From the NCBI RefSeq assembly GCF_000719555.1, contig NZ_JOGX01000124.1:1-5853 (forward strand): a DNA stretch of 5,853 nucleotides, given 5' to 3'. Shown piece after piece: positions 1 to 5,853 of the stretch (position 1 is its first letter; every line of letters begins with the position of its first letter). The DNA is from Streptomyces sp. NRRL F-5727 (GTDB taxonomy: Bacteria; Actinomycetota; Actinomycetes; Streptomycetales; Streptomycetaceae). The position numbers and the translations under genes were made by a program. Below the pieces are notes generated by a model. The model was not told the origin of the DNA and did not search any database. It saw nothing but the letters and a program-made list of their open reading frames with translations.

Positions 1-1651
1 GCGTCTGGGCGGGGGCGGCCATGCGGGGGACCGGGCTGCCGTCCAGGAGCGTGAGGGCTTGCGCGACGGTGGTGTGCGGGGCCGTGGACCCGGGGAGTCC
101 GCGGAGCAGCAGGGCGGTTTGTGTCAGCAGGCGCCGGGCTTCGTCGTCGCCGAGTACGGACCGGTCGTGCACCGCGGTGAGGACGAGGGCGCCGGTGGTG
201 TCGTGGTGGGCGAGCAGTCCGATGGGCGGCCCGCAGTACGCGGGGACGGTGCTGGGGTGTCCGGTGTGGACGCCGTGGGCGGCGAGGTCGTCTCGGAGTC
301 CCTCGGAGGGGTCGGGGGGATTGTCGAATCCGGTGTAGCTGTCGGCTGGGGTGGGTGTGCCGGGTGTGGTCCAGGAGTGGATCCATGCGCCGGGCAGCCA
401 TTCGTAGGCGGCCATGTCGAGTGCCCGGTCGCGTAGTCGTCCCAGGAGGTCGGGCACGGTGCCTGTCGGATCGACTTCGACGGAGAGCGGCTGCAGGTTG
501 TGCAGGGGTCCTGGTGTCCAGGCCACGCCGTCGAGGGGGATGCCGCGGCCCGGCACGGTGGTCTCGAAGCGGACGGGGACGGGGCCGGTGGTGTCGGCGG
601 CCCGGTAGATCAGCATCGCCCAGACGGCCTGCAGCACGGTGCTGTCGGCGGCTCCCCATGTGGCCGCCCATCGTGTGAGGCGGGTGGTGTCGGCCGTGTC
701 GAGGCGGAGGCGGAGCCTGCCGATGCCGGTCAGGGCGGTGCCGGGGCCGGGGCCGCACGGCCGGGAGGCGGCGCCTGGGGGCGGCGCGAGGAGCGCCCAG
801 TGTCTGCGTGCCTGGTCCAGGTCCTGGGCGGCGCTCCAGGCGGCGTAGTCGCGCAGGTCGGGGCGGCGTTCGCCGCCGGGGAGGGTGCCGCCGGCCAGGT
901 AGGCGCGGTAGAAGGTGCGCAGCAGCAGGTGGGCGCTGCGGTTGTCGATCAGGGCGCGGTGGTAGGTGAGCAGGATCCGGGTGGGTGGCGTGGTGGCGGT
1001 GGAGGGGGGTTGCAGCAGGGTGAGGCGTAGTGCTGGGGGACGGCTCAGGTCGAAGCCGCGCCGGCGGTCGTGTTCGATGACGGTGGTCAGGTCGTCGTCG
1101 TGGCAGGTGCGGCGCTCGATGTCCGGGGTGGTCCGGCCGTGGACGAGAAGCATCGGTTCGGGGCCGTGGGTGAGGGCGGTGCGCAGGACGGTCTCGTGGT
1201 CGAGGACGGACTGCCAGGAGGTGGTGAACCGGGTCATGTCGAGGGGGCCGTGCCAGGACCAGAGGAGGTGTTCGATGTGGCGGCCGGTGCCGGGGCGCAG
1301 GTCGTCTTCGGGGAGTGCCGCCTGCTGGGGCAGGGCGGGAGAGGCTGACTGGGCGGGTGATGGGGCGGTGAACAGGTCGGCGATGCGGCCGGCCGCTGCG
1401 GAGGCGTCGCCGGCCGGGTCGTGCGGGATGCGCAGCGTGTGGTGGTCGGGGGCGTTGTGCGACCACTGGTGGGAACGGGCGGGGCGGGCGGGGTTGTGGG
1501 TGAGATCGCGCGCGGTGACCGCGTCCTGGAGGCGCTGGAGAGTGGTGTGGCCGAGTGGTCCGCGCAGTTCGATGTCCCAGGATCCGGTGGGTCCGGGGGG
1601 ACCGGCGGTGACCACGGCGAAGACGGGTGCAGGGGGGCGGTGTCGGGTCAT
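1..1651 (-). CDS. Free-standing NRPS condensation-domain-like protein with degenerate active site (3' end outside window)
   Basis: The minus-strand frame is open from an ATG at 1651 to the window edge, giving 550 complete codons without the stop. The fold is recognisable as an NRPS condensation (C) domain of the chloramphenicol acetyltransferase type. Residues 123-160 match the opening C motifs, with GPLD at 135-138 and a T-V-L-R-T stretch at 154-158. Residues 225-250 carry the active-site region, 335-350 the V-L-Q-A-V-W-A-M-L helix, 364-390 the T-T-V-P-G-R...G-P-L-H-N segment, and 490-518 the usual closing helix. The HHxxxDG motif reads HRALIDN (231-237): first His and Asp are kept, the catalytic second His is Arg, and Gly is Asn. 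Normal C domains form amide or ester bonds between carrier-bound substrates; this one probably cannot do so by the usual mechanism. Residues 1-115 form an extra N-terminal region. ATG 1651 is the first possible start after an in-frame TAG at 1733-1735. An adenylation domain beyond the edge cannot be excluded. Confidence 0.88.
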   Translation of the reverse strand, partial: MTRHRPPAPVFAVVTAGPPGPTGSWDIELRGPLGHTTLQRLQDAVTARDLTHNPARPARSHQWSHNAPDHHTLRIPHDPAGDASAAAGRIADLFTAPSPAQSASPALPQQAALPEDDLRPGTGRHIEHLLWSWHGPLDMTRFTTSWQSVLDHETVLRTALTHGPEPMLLVHGRTTPDIERRTCHDDDLTTVIEHDRRRGFDLSRPPALRLTLLQPPSTATTPPTRILLTYHRALIDNRSAHLLLRTFYRAYLAGGTLPGGERRPDLRDYAAWSAAQDLDQARRHWALLAPPPGAASRPCGPGPGTALTGIGRLRLRLDTADTTRLTRWAATWGAADSTVLQAVWAMLIYRAADTTGPVPVRFETTVPGRGIPLDGVAWTPGPLHNLQPLSVEVDPTGTVPDLLGRLRDRALDMAAYEWLPGAWIHSWTTPGTPTPADSYTGFDNPPDPSEGLRDDLAAHGVHTGHPSTVPAYCGPPIGLLAHHDTTGALVLTAVHDRSVLGDDEARRLLTQTALLLRGLPGSTAPHTTVAQALTLLDGSPVPRMAAPAQT

Positions 1652-1693
1652 GGCGTCCCGGGGCGCGGTGTGCTGCGGCGGCCGGCCCCTTCG

Positions 1694-1702
1694 CCTCCTC
1701 TC
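1694..1702 (-). promoter_or_regulatory. Orphan strong Shine-Dalgarno-like sequence, 42 nt before the condensation-like gene
   Basis: The minus strand reads GAGAGGAGG here, a near-perfect complement of the 16S rRNA 3' end. The nearest possible start codon in any frame downstream is the ATG at 1651, 42 nt away, far beyond the usual 5-10 nt. No ATG, GTG, TTG or CTG lies between. Immediately before the ATG there is only a weak GGGA. The site may be a standby ribosome-loading site, part of a structured leader, or a chance purine run. Confidence 0.35.
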
Positions 1703-1729
1703 TGCTCTCGGACGGCGATGGTGCGGGGC

Positions 1730-1759
1730 ACGCTAGCGGCAGCGGGTGCGCGGTGTCCG
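1730..1759 (-). promoter_or_regulatory. Possible promoter for the condensation-like gene
   Basis: In the 164-base gap between the phosphopantetheinyl transferase and the condensation-like gene, the minus strand shows CGGACA (1754-1759), an 18-bp spacer and TAGCGT (1730-1735). These resemble the -35 and -10 hexamers of a primary-sigma-factor promoter in streptomycetes. Transcription would begin near 1723 and leave a leader of roughly 70 nt containing the orphan AGGAGG. The remainder of the gap has an imperfect GC-rich inverted repeat just after the transferase stop (about 1787-1815) without a T-tract. This is a pattern match only, and read-through from upstream is equally possible. Confidence 0.3.
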
Positions 1760-1815
1760 GTCTCTCCAGCAGGTGTGCAGCGCGGCCCGACCCGCGTCCG
1801 GGGCGGGTGCGTCGG

Positions 1816-2676
1816 TCAGGCGGGACGGGGCGGTTCGTTCATCGTCCGGAAGAAGCCTTCGTCGAGCATGGTGCGGACCGCTGTGTCGGGTGAGGTGTCC
1901 AGTCCCTCGTCGTGGCAGGCCACGCTGATGAGGTAGCGGCCGAGTACGGGGTGGCTGGCGAAGGCCCATGCTCCGTGCGCGGCCGGACGGCCGTCCGGGG
2001 TGAGGAGGGTGTCGTGGTCGGCGGCGAACCCGAACGCGGTGAACCCGAGCCGGCGGCCTTGGCCCAGGGCCTTCGTGTACGCCTCTTTCAGCGTCCACAG
2101 GCGCAGCATCCGGGCGTTGCGCAGGTCGTCGGGCAGCGCTGCGAGCTGGGCGTGTTCGGCGGGGGTGCAGATGAGGGGGTGTTCTCGGTCGAAGTCCATG
2201 GTGCGGGTGAGGGGTTCGGTGTCGACGCCGATCCTGCCGTGCCGGCTGATGCCGACGGCGATCAGGTCGCCGGTGTGGGTGAGGCTCACCTGGATCTGGT
2301 CGAGGCCGCGCAGGTAGGGGCGGCCGCCGGTCTGGTAGGCGAGGTCGATGTCGCGGGCGTCGGCGCCCAGGGCAGCGGCGGCGGTGTGCTTGAGGATCAG
2401 GCGGGAGGCCGCGAACCGGTCGCGGACCGTGGGGTCGGTGGTGCGCTGGTAGCGCGGCCAGTCGTGGCCGAGGACGCGGCGCAGGCCCTCGTCGTCGGCG
2501 AGCGGTCCGTCCAGCCACGCGGTGCGGGTGGAGTACACCACGGCGGTGCCGTCGCGCCGCATGCGTGTGCGGACGGCGTCCCAGGGACCGGTGGGTGCGG
2601 CGTGGAGCGGTGGGGTGATGCGCGGCGGTCCGGTGTGCTGCGCCGTGGGTAGCGGTGGGGTGGGTCGGGGTGGCAT
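1816..2676 (-). CDS. Sfp-type 4'-phosphopantetheinyl transferase
   Basis: This 286-residue protein should transfer the phosphopantetheine arm of coenzyme A to a conserved serine of acyl or peptidyl carrier proteins in the cytoplasm, converting apo to holo form. The motifs are intact. G-G-R-P-Y is at 117-121, and S-L-T-H at 131-134 corresponds to the usual carrier/CoA-contact segment. I-G-V-D-T-E is at 149-154, with magnesium ligands D152 and E154. W-T-L-K-E-A-Y-T-K is at 194-202, with catalytic-site E198 and K202. An R-D-R-F...S-R stretch at 86-92 fits the CoA-binding helix region. Length and motif spacing fit the larger Sfp class rather than the short AcpS class. The ATG is preceded by GGAG with a 7-nt spacer. 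It follows the dehydrogenase-like gene by 58 bases, so the two are probably co-transcribed. It most likely serves the ACP of this cluster and perhaps a partner of the neighbouring condensation-like protein. Residues 1-30 are proline-rich and probably unstructured. Confidence 0.93.
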   Translation of the reverse strand: MPPRPTPPLPTAQHTGPPRITPPLHAAPTGPWDAVRTRMRRDGTAVVYSTRTAWLDGPLADDEGLRRVLGHDWPRYQRTTDPTVRDRFAASRLILKHTAAAALGADARDIDLAYQTGGRPYLRGLDQIQVSLTHTGDLIAVGISRHGRIGVDTEPLTRTMDFDREHPLICTPAEHAQLAALPDDLRNARMLRLWTLKEAYTKALGQGRRLGFTAFGFAADHDTLLTPDGRPAAHGAWAFASHPVLGRYLISVACHDEGLDTSPDTAVRTMLDEGFFRTMNEPPRPA

Positions 2677-2734
2677 GGTCCGGCTCCGGCTCGTGCGGTC
2701 GGGGGTCGGGAGGGTGGGGCCGCCGGGTTCCGGT

Positions 2735-4528
2735 TCACCACGGGCAGGGGGTGGCGGCGAGGTCGTAGCCGGTCGCGGTGCGGCAGCGGCGCACGAGTTC
2801 CTGCAGCACCTGTTGCCGGCAGCTCTCGGGTGGTTCTCCCGCGGTGAGGCCGAGCCGTCCGGCCAGCCGGGTCAGGGCGAGGACCGCCCAGGCGGGTTCG
2901 GAGAGGAACGGGTCGCTGCCGTCCTGGGCTTCCCAGGTGGCCAGGACCGCGCCGGCGGCGGCCACGAGGGCGTACCGAGCGCTGAGCGCGTACAGGGACG
3001 GGTGGACGCGTGTGGCCGTACCGGGGGGTGGGAGGGTGCGGCATCGTTCGTGCAGTGCGCGCAGTTCGCCCACGAGTGTCTTCGCGAGGCGGGCGAGCGC
3101 TCCTCGTGGTCCTGGTGTGTCGTGGGTGTCGGCGAGACGGGTCGCCGCGCCGGTCAGTGCGGCGGTGAGGACGTCGCGGCTCTCGGCGATCCCCAGCAGG
3201 CGGTAGTCCAGGTGCGGCAGGCGGGCGGCCGGGCGGAACAGTTCGGGCGGCGGTTCCGGTTCGGTGAACCAGGAGTGTCTGGCCAGGCTGGGCAGTTGGG
3301 GGATGATGACGGCCTGGCAGGCGGCTGCGCCGGCGTGGCCGAGGCCGGCGGCGGGCAGGTCGCGGACGAGTCTGCCGAGCGCCTCGCCGGCCGGGTCGGC
3401 GGGGTCCGGGCCCGCGGAGCCCAGCACGCACTGGAGCTCGCTGAGGCACTCCCGGAGCAGGTCGGGGACCACGTACTTGACCGCCGCGGCGGTCGCATGG
3501 GTCTGGGCGGGGAACAGGCTCAGTGAGCGCAGCGCGGCGGTGGCCATGGCGTCGCAGGCCAGCAGGTCGGCGAAGACGCCGGTCAGCGGGGTGTGCCAGC
3601 GGCGGGCCGGTCGGGTGCGGCCGCCGGTGAGCGCCGCGCGGACGGTGGCGTGCAGGACGGTGTCGACGGTGCCGATCACCAGTCCGGACACCAGGGCGCG
3701 GTTGACCTGGACGGTGCGCACGGCGAGGGGGATGCCCTCGCCCTGACGCCCCACCAGCGCCTGGGGTGGTACGGGGCAGTCCAGGAACTCGATTCCGGAC
3801 AGGTGTGCGCCGCGGGGCGCGACCTGTGGGAGGCGGGGGTGGTGGCGTACGCGGTCGGCGGGCAGCGCGGCGGGGTCCAGCAGCAGCACGGAGTGGCTGT
3901 GCGGGTCGTCGTCCGGCGCGCCGGTGCGTGCGTAGACGACGTGGCTGTCGGCGCGGGCGGCGTTGATGACGGCGTCCTTGCGTCCTTCGAGCCGGAAGCC
4001 GCCGCCGGGTGCGGGGTGGGCGCGCAGCTCGTCGCGGAGGACGGCGTTGGCGTGGGCCATGTGGTGGTGGACGATGGTCGCCCGCCCTCCGCCGAGGAGG
4101 AGTCGGGCGGACTGCCGGCGTTGCTGCGGTGTGCCGGCCGCCCAGACGGCGGACACGGCGAACAGCGAGGTGATGCCGAAGCCGAAGCCGAGGGTCAGGT
4201 CCCTGCGGAAGACCGGGCGCAGCGCTGTGACCAGGAGGTCGGCGCGGGTGAGCCGTCCGCCGTGTTCGAGGGGCACGAACTCGGCGGCGGTGTGCCGGCT
4301 CGTGAGCAGTTCCTCGGTGACGTGGGGAGGTTCGCGTGCGTCGTCGGCGGCGAGCAGGGCCCGCAGGCCGTGCGGGTTGGCCGGGTCGAAGGGGTCGCCG
4401 AGGAGTGTGTCGAGCCGGGCGGCTCGCCGTCGGGCGTCCCTCGTGTCGTCGTGGTGCCCGCCGCCGGCCGGGGCGGTACGGGGGACGCCGGAGGTGGCGG
4501 TACCGGGGTGGATCGGCTCCTTCGTCAC
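2735..4528 (-). CDS. Divergent acyl-CoA dehydrogenase-family protein with long C-terminal extension
   Basis: With the GTG start at 4528 the product has 597 residues. The opening A-A-E-F-V-P-L-E-H-G-G-R-L region (81-93) and following helices resemble the acyl-CoA dehydrogenase N-terminal domain. Residues 175-201 are the clearest match: a G-F-R-L-E-G-R-K...I-N-A-A-R-A-D...Y-A-R-T pattern, as in the middle beta domain. Residues 349-373 and the RD at 389-390 correspond to the C-terminal helical domain. The family normally uses FAD to oxidise the alpha-beta bond of acyl thioesters. Two signatures are altered: the T-E-P-x-x-G-S-D segment of the beta domain reads H-H-H-M-A-H-A-N (154-161), and the position of the usual catalytic glutamate (EGT) reads G-H-A-G (397-400). 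About 180 residues follow, making it longer than the usual 380-400. GTG 4528 is preferred over TTG 4549 because a purine-rich GAGGAAAGG leader and a promoter lie just upstream. The substrate is unknown; a carrier-bound polyketide or acyl starter is an inference. Confidence 0.85.
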   Translation of the reverse strand: MTKEPIHPGTATSGVPRTAPAGGGHHDDTRDARRRAARLDTLLGDPFDPANPHGLRALLAADDAREPPHVTEELLTSRHTAAEFVPLEHGGRLTRADLLVTALRPVFRRDLTLGFGFGITSLFAVSAVWAAGTPQQRRQSARLLLGGGRATIVHHHMAHANAVLRDELRAHPAPGGGFRLEGRKDAVINAARADSHVVYARTGAPDDDPHSHSVLLLDPAALPADRVRHHPRLPQVAPRGAHLSGIEFLDCPVPPQALVGRQGEGIPLAVRTVQVNRALVSGLVIGTVDTVLHATVRAALTGGRTRPARRWHTPLTGVFADLLACDAMATAALRSLSLFPAQTHATAAAVKYVVPDLLRECLSELQCVLGSAGPDPADPAGEALGRLVRDLPAAGLGHAGAAACQAVIIPQLPSLARHSWFTEPEPPPELFRPAARLPHLDYRLLGIAESRDVLTAALTGAATRLADTHDTPGPRGALARLAKTLVGELRALHERCRTLPPPGTATRVHPSLYALSARYALVAAAGAVLATWEAQDGSDPFLSEPAWAVLALTRLAGRLGLTAGEPPESCRQQVLQELVRRCRTATGYDLAATPCPW

Positions 4529-4560
4529 GGTTCCAAACCCTTTCCTCAAGCCTGTGTCCG

Positions 4561-4603
4561 ACCTTGGCCAGGACCGCTCGACACCTGCCGCAGGACCGCT
4601 CGA
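4561..4603 (-). promoter_or_regulatory. Predicted SARP-activated promoter of the dehydrogenase-like gene
   Basis: The minus strand has two TCGAGCG heptamers (4597-4603 and 4575-4581) with a 22-bp period, two helical turns apart. Exactly 8 bp after the second heptamer comes CAAGGT (4561-4566), an acceptable -10 hexamer. No -35 hexamer is seen, as expected when an activator occupies that region. Streptomyces antibiotic regulatory proteins (ActII-ORF4, DnrI, RedD) are known to bind direct heptamer repeats of the TCGAG type, in 11-bp multiples, with the proximal repeat 8 bp from the -10. A start near 4553-4555 would give a leader of about 25 nt to GTG 4528. The middle 11-bp position (TGCGGCA) matches only weakly. 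Confidence 0.62.
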
Positions 4604-4606
4604 GAC
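4569..4606. repeat. Pair of 16-bp direct repeats, 22-bp period
   Basis: On the plus strand CAGGACCGCTCGA occurs at 4569-4581 and again, identically, at 4591-4603. Extended by three bases to 4584 and 4606, the copies agree at 15 of 16 positions. They lie in the non-coding gap between the aromatase/cyclase and dehydrogenase-like genes and form the core of the predicted activator site. Identity extends beyond the heptamer, which suggests the flanking bases also matter for binding or that the copy arose by recent duplication. Confidence 0.9.
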
Positions 4607-4688
4607 CCGGTACAGGCGGGGTCGGGGGTGGCGGGGCGGTGGGGTCCGCGGGCGGGCGGCGAGGAGGGAGCAGGAGGCGCGGGCGGGG

Positions 4689-5642
4689 TCAGAGCATGCG
4701 TATGGCGGTTTCCGCGTGTTGTCTGGCCAGGGTGAGCAGGGTGAGGGACTCGTGGCGGAGTGTCTGGCGCACGTGTCTGCGGGCTTGCGCGATGCTCGTG
4801 CCCTCGCCGAGGACGGCGGCGATGTCCGCCTCGTCGAGCAGGACGTGGTGCTCGGCGAGGACGGTCACTCCCGTCTCGTCCGGGAGGACCACCCATTCGC
4901 CGATGTGGGTCGTGGGCAGGGGACGGTCGGGCGTCTGCTTGTACACGATGCGTCCGGCGTGGGGGAAGCAGATCCGCACCGACCGGGAGGTGTGCGGGCC
5001 GGCTTCGGTGTGGGTGTGCACGGTCGCCCGCTGCACTCCGGGGCTCTCCTCGACGAAGTCCACCCGGGTGACGTGCGGCACCAGTCCGGGCCAGTCGCCC
5101 ACCCGGTAGAGGAAGTCGTAGACGAGCTCGGGCGGGCCTTTGACGCGGACCGATTCCTGGAAGGAGAACATCAGCTCGTCCAGGACGGTCCACCGTTCGG
5201 CGATGTTCTTCAGCTCGGCGAGTTCGATCCGGCTGGTCCGGTCGGTGACCCGTTCGGCCCAGGCCGTGTTCTCGGGCCGGTCGTCGACGACGCTGAAGTC
5301 GTGGTCGAGGACCAGGCGCGAGTCGTGCTCGCCGCGGACGTGCACGCTCCAGGCTCCGGTCATGGAGTGCAGCAGGGGGGCGGGGTGTTCCTGCCCGAAC
5401 TCCACGCGGCGCTGTCCGGGGGTCAGGCGCCGCCAGGAGATCCATGACGTCACGCGGTCGTCCATGAGGGCCCACATGCGCAGCCGTTCGCGGTCGCCGT
5501 CGGGTTCCAGCCGTTCGACGTGGACACTCGGGGAGAAGAAGAACGGCCATTTCAGCGGGTCGGCGATCAGTGCGTACACCGTGCTCGCGGGAGCGGCCAC
5601 GCGTACGTCGTGTGTCATGCGGTGCACGCGCCGAGCGGGCAT
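4689..5642 (-). CDS. Two-domain polyketide aromatase/cyclase
   Basis: The 317-residue product consists of two SRPBCC (Bet v1/START-like) domains, roughly residues 9-149 and 157-312. The first opens with T-H-D-V-R-V-A-A-P-A-S-T-V-Y-A-L-I-A-D and contains S-W-I-S-W-R-R (66-72), where mono-domain relatives such as TcmN place the arginine that promotes cyclisation. The second opens with F-Q-E-S-V-R-V-K-G-P-P-E-L-V-Y-D-F-L and has the D-W-P-G-L-V-P-H-V pattern. Length and duplication are typical of di-domain aromatase/cyclases (ActVII, Gra-ORF4, BexL, StfQ types). These act on ACP-bound, C9-ketoreduced chains, closing and dehydrating the first ring in the C7-C12 register. Start 5642 was chosen because GAGGTG (5648-5653) lies 5 nt before it and the protein then begins like its relatives. 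A TTG at 5726 and an ATG at 5618 lack such support. No minimal PKS genes are in the window, so the pathway assignment rests on this gene family. Confidence 0.93.
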   Translation of the reverse strand: MPARRVHRMTHDVRVAAPASTVYALIADPLKWPFFFSPSVHVERLEPDGDRERLRMWALMDDRVTSWISWRRLTPGQRRVEFGQEHPAPLLHSMTGAWSVHVRGEHDSRLVLDHDFSVVDDRPENTAWAERVTDRTSRIELAELKNIAERWTVLDELMFSFQESVRVKGPPELVYDFLYRVGDWPGLVPHVTRVDFVEESPGVQRATVHTHTEAGPHTSRSVRICFPHAGRIVYKQTPDRPLPTTHIGEWVVLPDETGVTVLAEHHVLLDEADIAAVLGEGTSIAQARRHVRQTLRHESLTLLTLARQHAETAIRML

Positions 5643-5764
5643 GTGGACACCTCGCTTCCTCGTCTGTGCGGGTCCGGGTGCGCCCCGTGGGGATCGGGGG
5701 GCGGGCTGTCGGCCGTGGGGCGTCAACCGGGCGGGGCCGGCGGCCGGGGCGAGGGGGGGTGGGC
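5643..5764 (-). other. Leader region upstream of the aromatase/cyclase gene
   Basis: This 122-base stretch contains the GAGGTG ribosome-binding site (5648-5653) and an isolated TTGACG (5721-5726) with no convincing -10 hexamer 16-19 bp downstream. It also has several short GC-only inverted repeats, such as CCCCGTGGGG at 5683-5692. No TCGAG repeats like those before the dehydrogenase-like gene are present. The aromatase/cyclase may therefore be read through from upstream. Confidence 0.4.
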
Positions 5765-5853
5765 TCAGCGGGCGAGCGCGGGTGCGGTGGCGAGGCGGGA
5801 CACGGTGCGGCAGGGCCGGCCGCGGGGGCGGGGGGGGGGGGTGGCGCGCGCCG
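5765..5853 (-). CDS. Possible C-terminal end of an upstream gene (partial)
   Basis: One minus-strand frame is open from the window edge for 28 codons to a TGA at 5765-5767. The last residues read C-R-T-V-S-R-L-A-T-A-P-A-L-A-R, preceded by a proline- and arginine-rich stretch encoded through the 12-base G/C homopolymer. The orientation and the 122-base gap to the aromatase/cyclase would suit a preceding cluster gene. The piece is too short to identify, its frame depends on the exact homopolymer length, and it may be non-coding. Confidence 0.25.
   Translation of the reverse strand, partial: ARATPPPRPRGRPCRTVSRLATAPALAR
5830..5841. repeat. 12-base G homopolymer
   Basis: Twelve consecutive G on the plus strand (C on the coding strand) near the window edge, within a stretch that is almost entirely G and C. 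Such runs are prone to polymerase slippage and to sequencing or assembly error, so the reading frame of any gene crossing it is uncertain. Confidence 0.95.

Noticed and set aside
1787..1815. Inverted repeat after the phosphopantetheinyl transferase stop as a terminator
   Set aside because: The stem is interrupted by a bulge and no T-tract follows. In DNA this GC-rich such pairings are frequent by chance.
2522..4735. Long plus-strand open frames (for example 2522-3526 and 3593-4735)
   Set aside because: They lie opposite the dehydrogenase-like gene, have compositions expected from GC-rich antisense frames (Gly/Val/Arg-rich, no family motifs), and no good ribosome-binding sites. The minus-strand products carry recognisable domains.
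3963..5447. 494-codon plus-strand frame opposite the aromatase/cyclase
   Set aside because: It is a shadow frame created by high GC at third positions. It crosses the non-coding promoter region and shows no domain, whereas the opposite strand encodes a clear two-domain cyclase.
5683..5692. CCCCGTGGGG palindrome as a regulatory operator
   Set aside because: It is short, contains only G, C and one T, and similar palindromes are expected by chance in this composition.
5695..5726. TTGACG as a -35 element for the aromatase/cyclase gene
   Set aside because: No TAxxxT-like hexamer is found 16-19 bp downstream; the sequence there is almost pure C and G.
1..5853. CRISPR array, insertion sequence, tRNA or rRNA gene
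   Set aside because: I saw no regularly spaced repeats beyond the two-copy operator, no transposase-like protein, no terminal inverted repeats and no cloverleaf or rRNA sequence.

Overview
The window is very GC-rich, with strong G/C preference at third codon positions, GTG as well as ATG starts, and Shine-Dalgarno sequences of the GGAG/GAGGTG type. This points to Streptomyces or a close actinomycete relative. All supportable genes lie on the minus strand, so transcription runs from high to low coordinates. The content looks like an internal piece of an aromatic (type II) polyketide biosynthetic cluster. The ketosynthase pair, acyl carrier protein and ketoreductase are not in the window.

Layout in transcription order: (1) 5765-5853 may be the last 28 codons of an upstream gene, interrupted by a 12-G run. 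(2) 4689-5642 is a two-domain aromatase/cyclase of the SRPBCC (Bet v1/START-like) fold. (3) A 160-base gap holds a 16-bp direct repeat with a 22-bp period, each copy containing the heptamer TCGAGCG. It lies exactly 8 bp before a plausible -10 hexamer, the architecture of a SARP-activated promoter. (4) 2735-4528 is a large, divergent acyl-CoA dehydrogenase-family protein. (5) 1816-2676, after a 58-base gap, is an Sfp-type 4'-phosphopantetheinyl transferase with all key motifs. (6) 1-1651, cut by the window edge, is a free-standing NRPS condensation-domain-like protein whose HHxxxDG active-site motif reads HRALIDN, so the catalytic second histidine is replaced by arginine.

How they may work together: the phosphopantetheinyl transferase would activate the cluster's carrier protein(s), and the aromatase/cyclase would fold and aromatise the first ring(s) of the ACP-bound chain. 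The dehydrogenase-like and condensation-like proteins would act on, or dock to, a carrier-bound acyl or tailored intermediate. The degenerate active sites of these last two proteins are the most unusual feature of the window. They suggest binding or recruitment roles, or altered chemistry, rather than textbook desaturation and amide formation. The SARP-like promoter suggests that the dehydrogenase, transferase and condensation-like genes are switched on as a unit by a pathway-specific activator.
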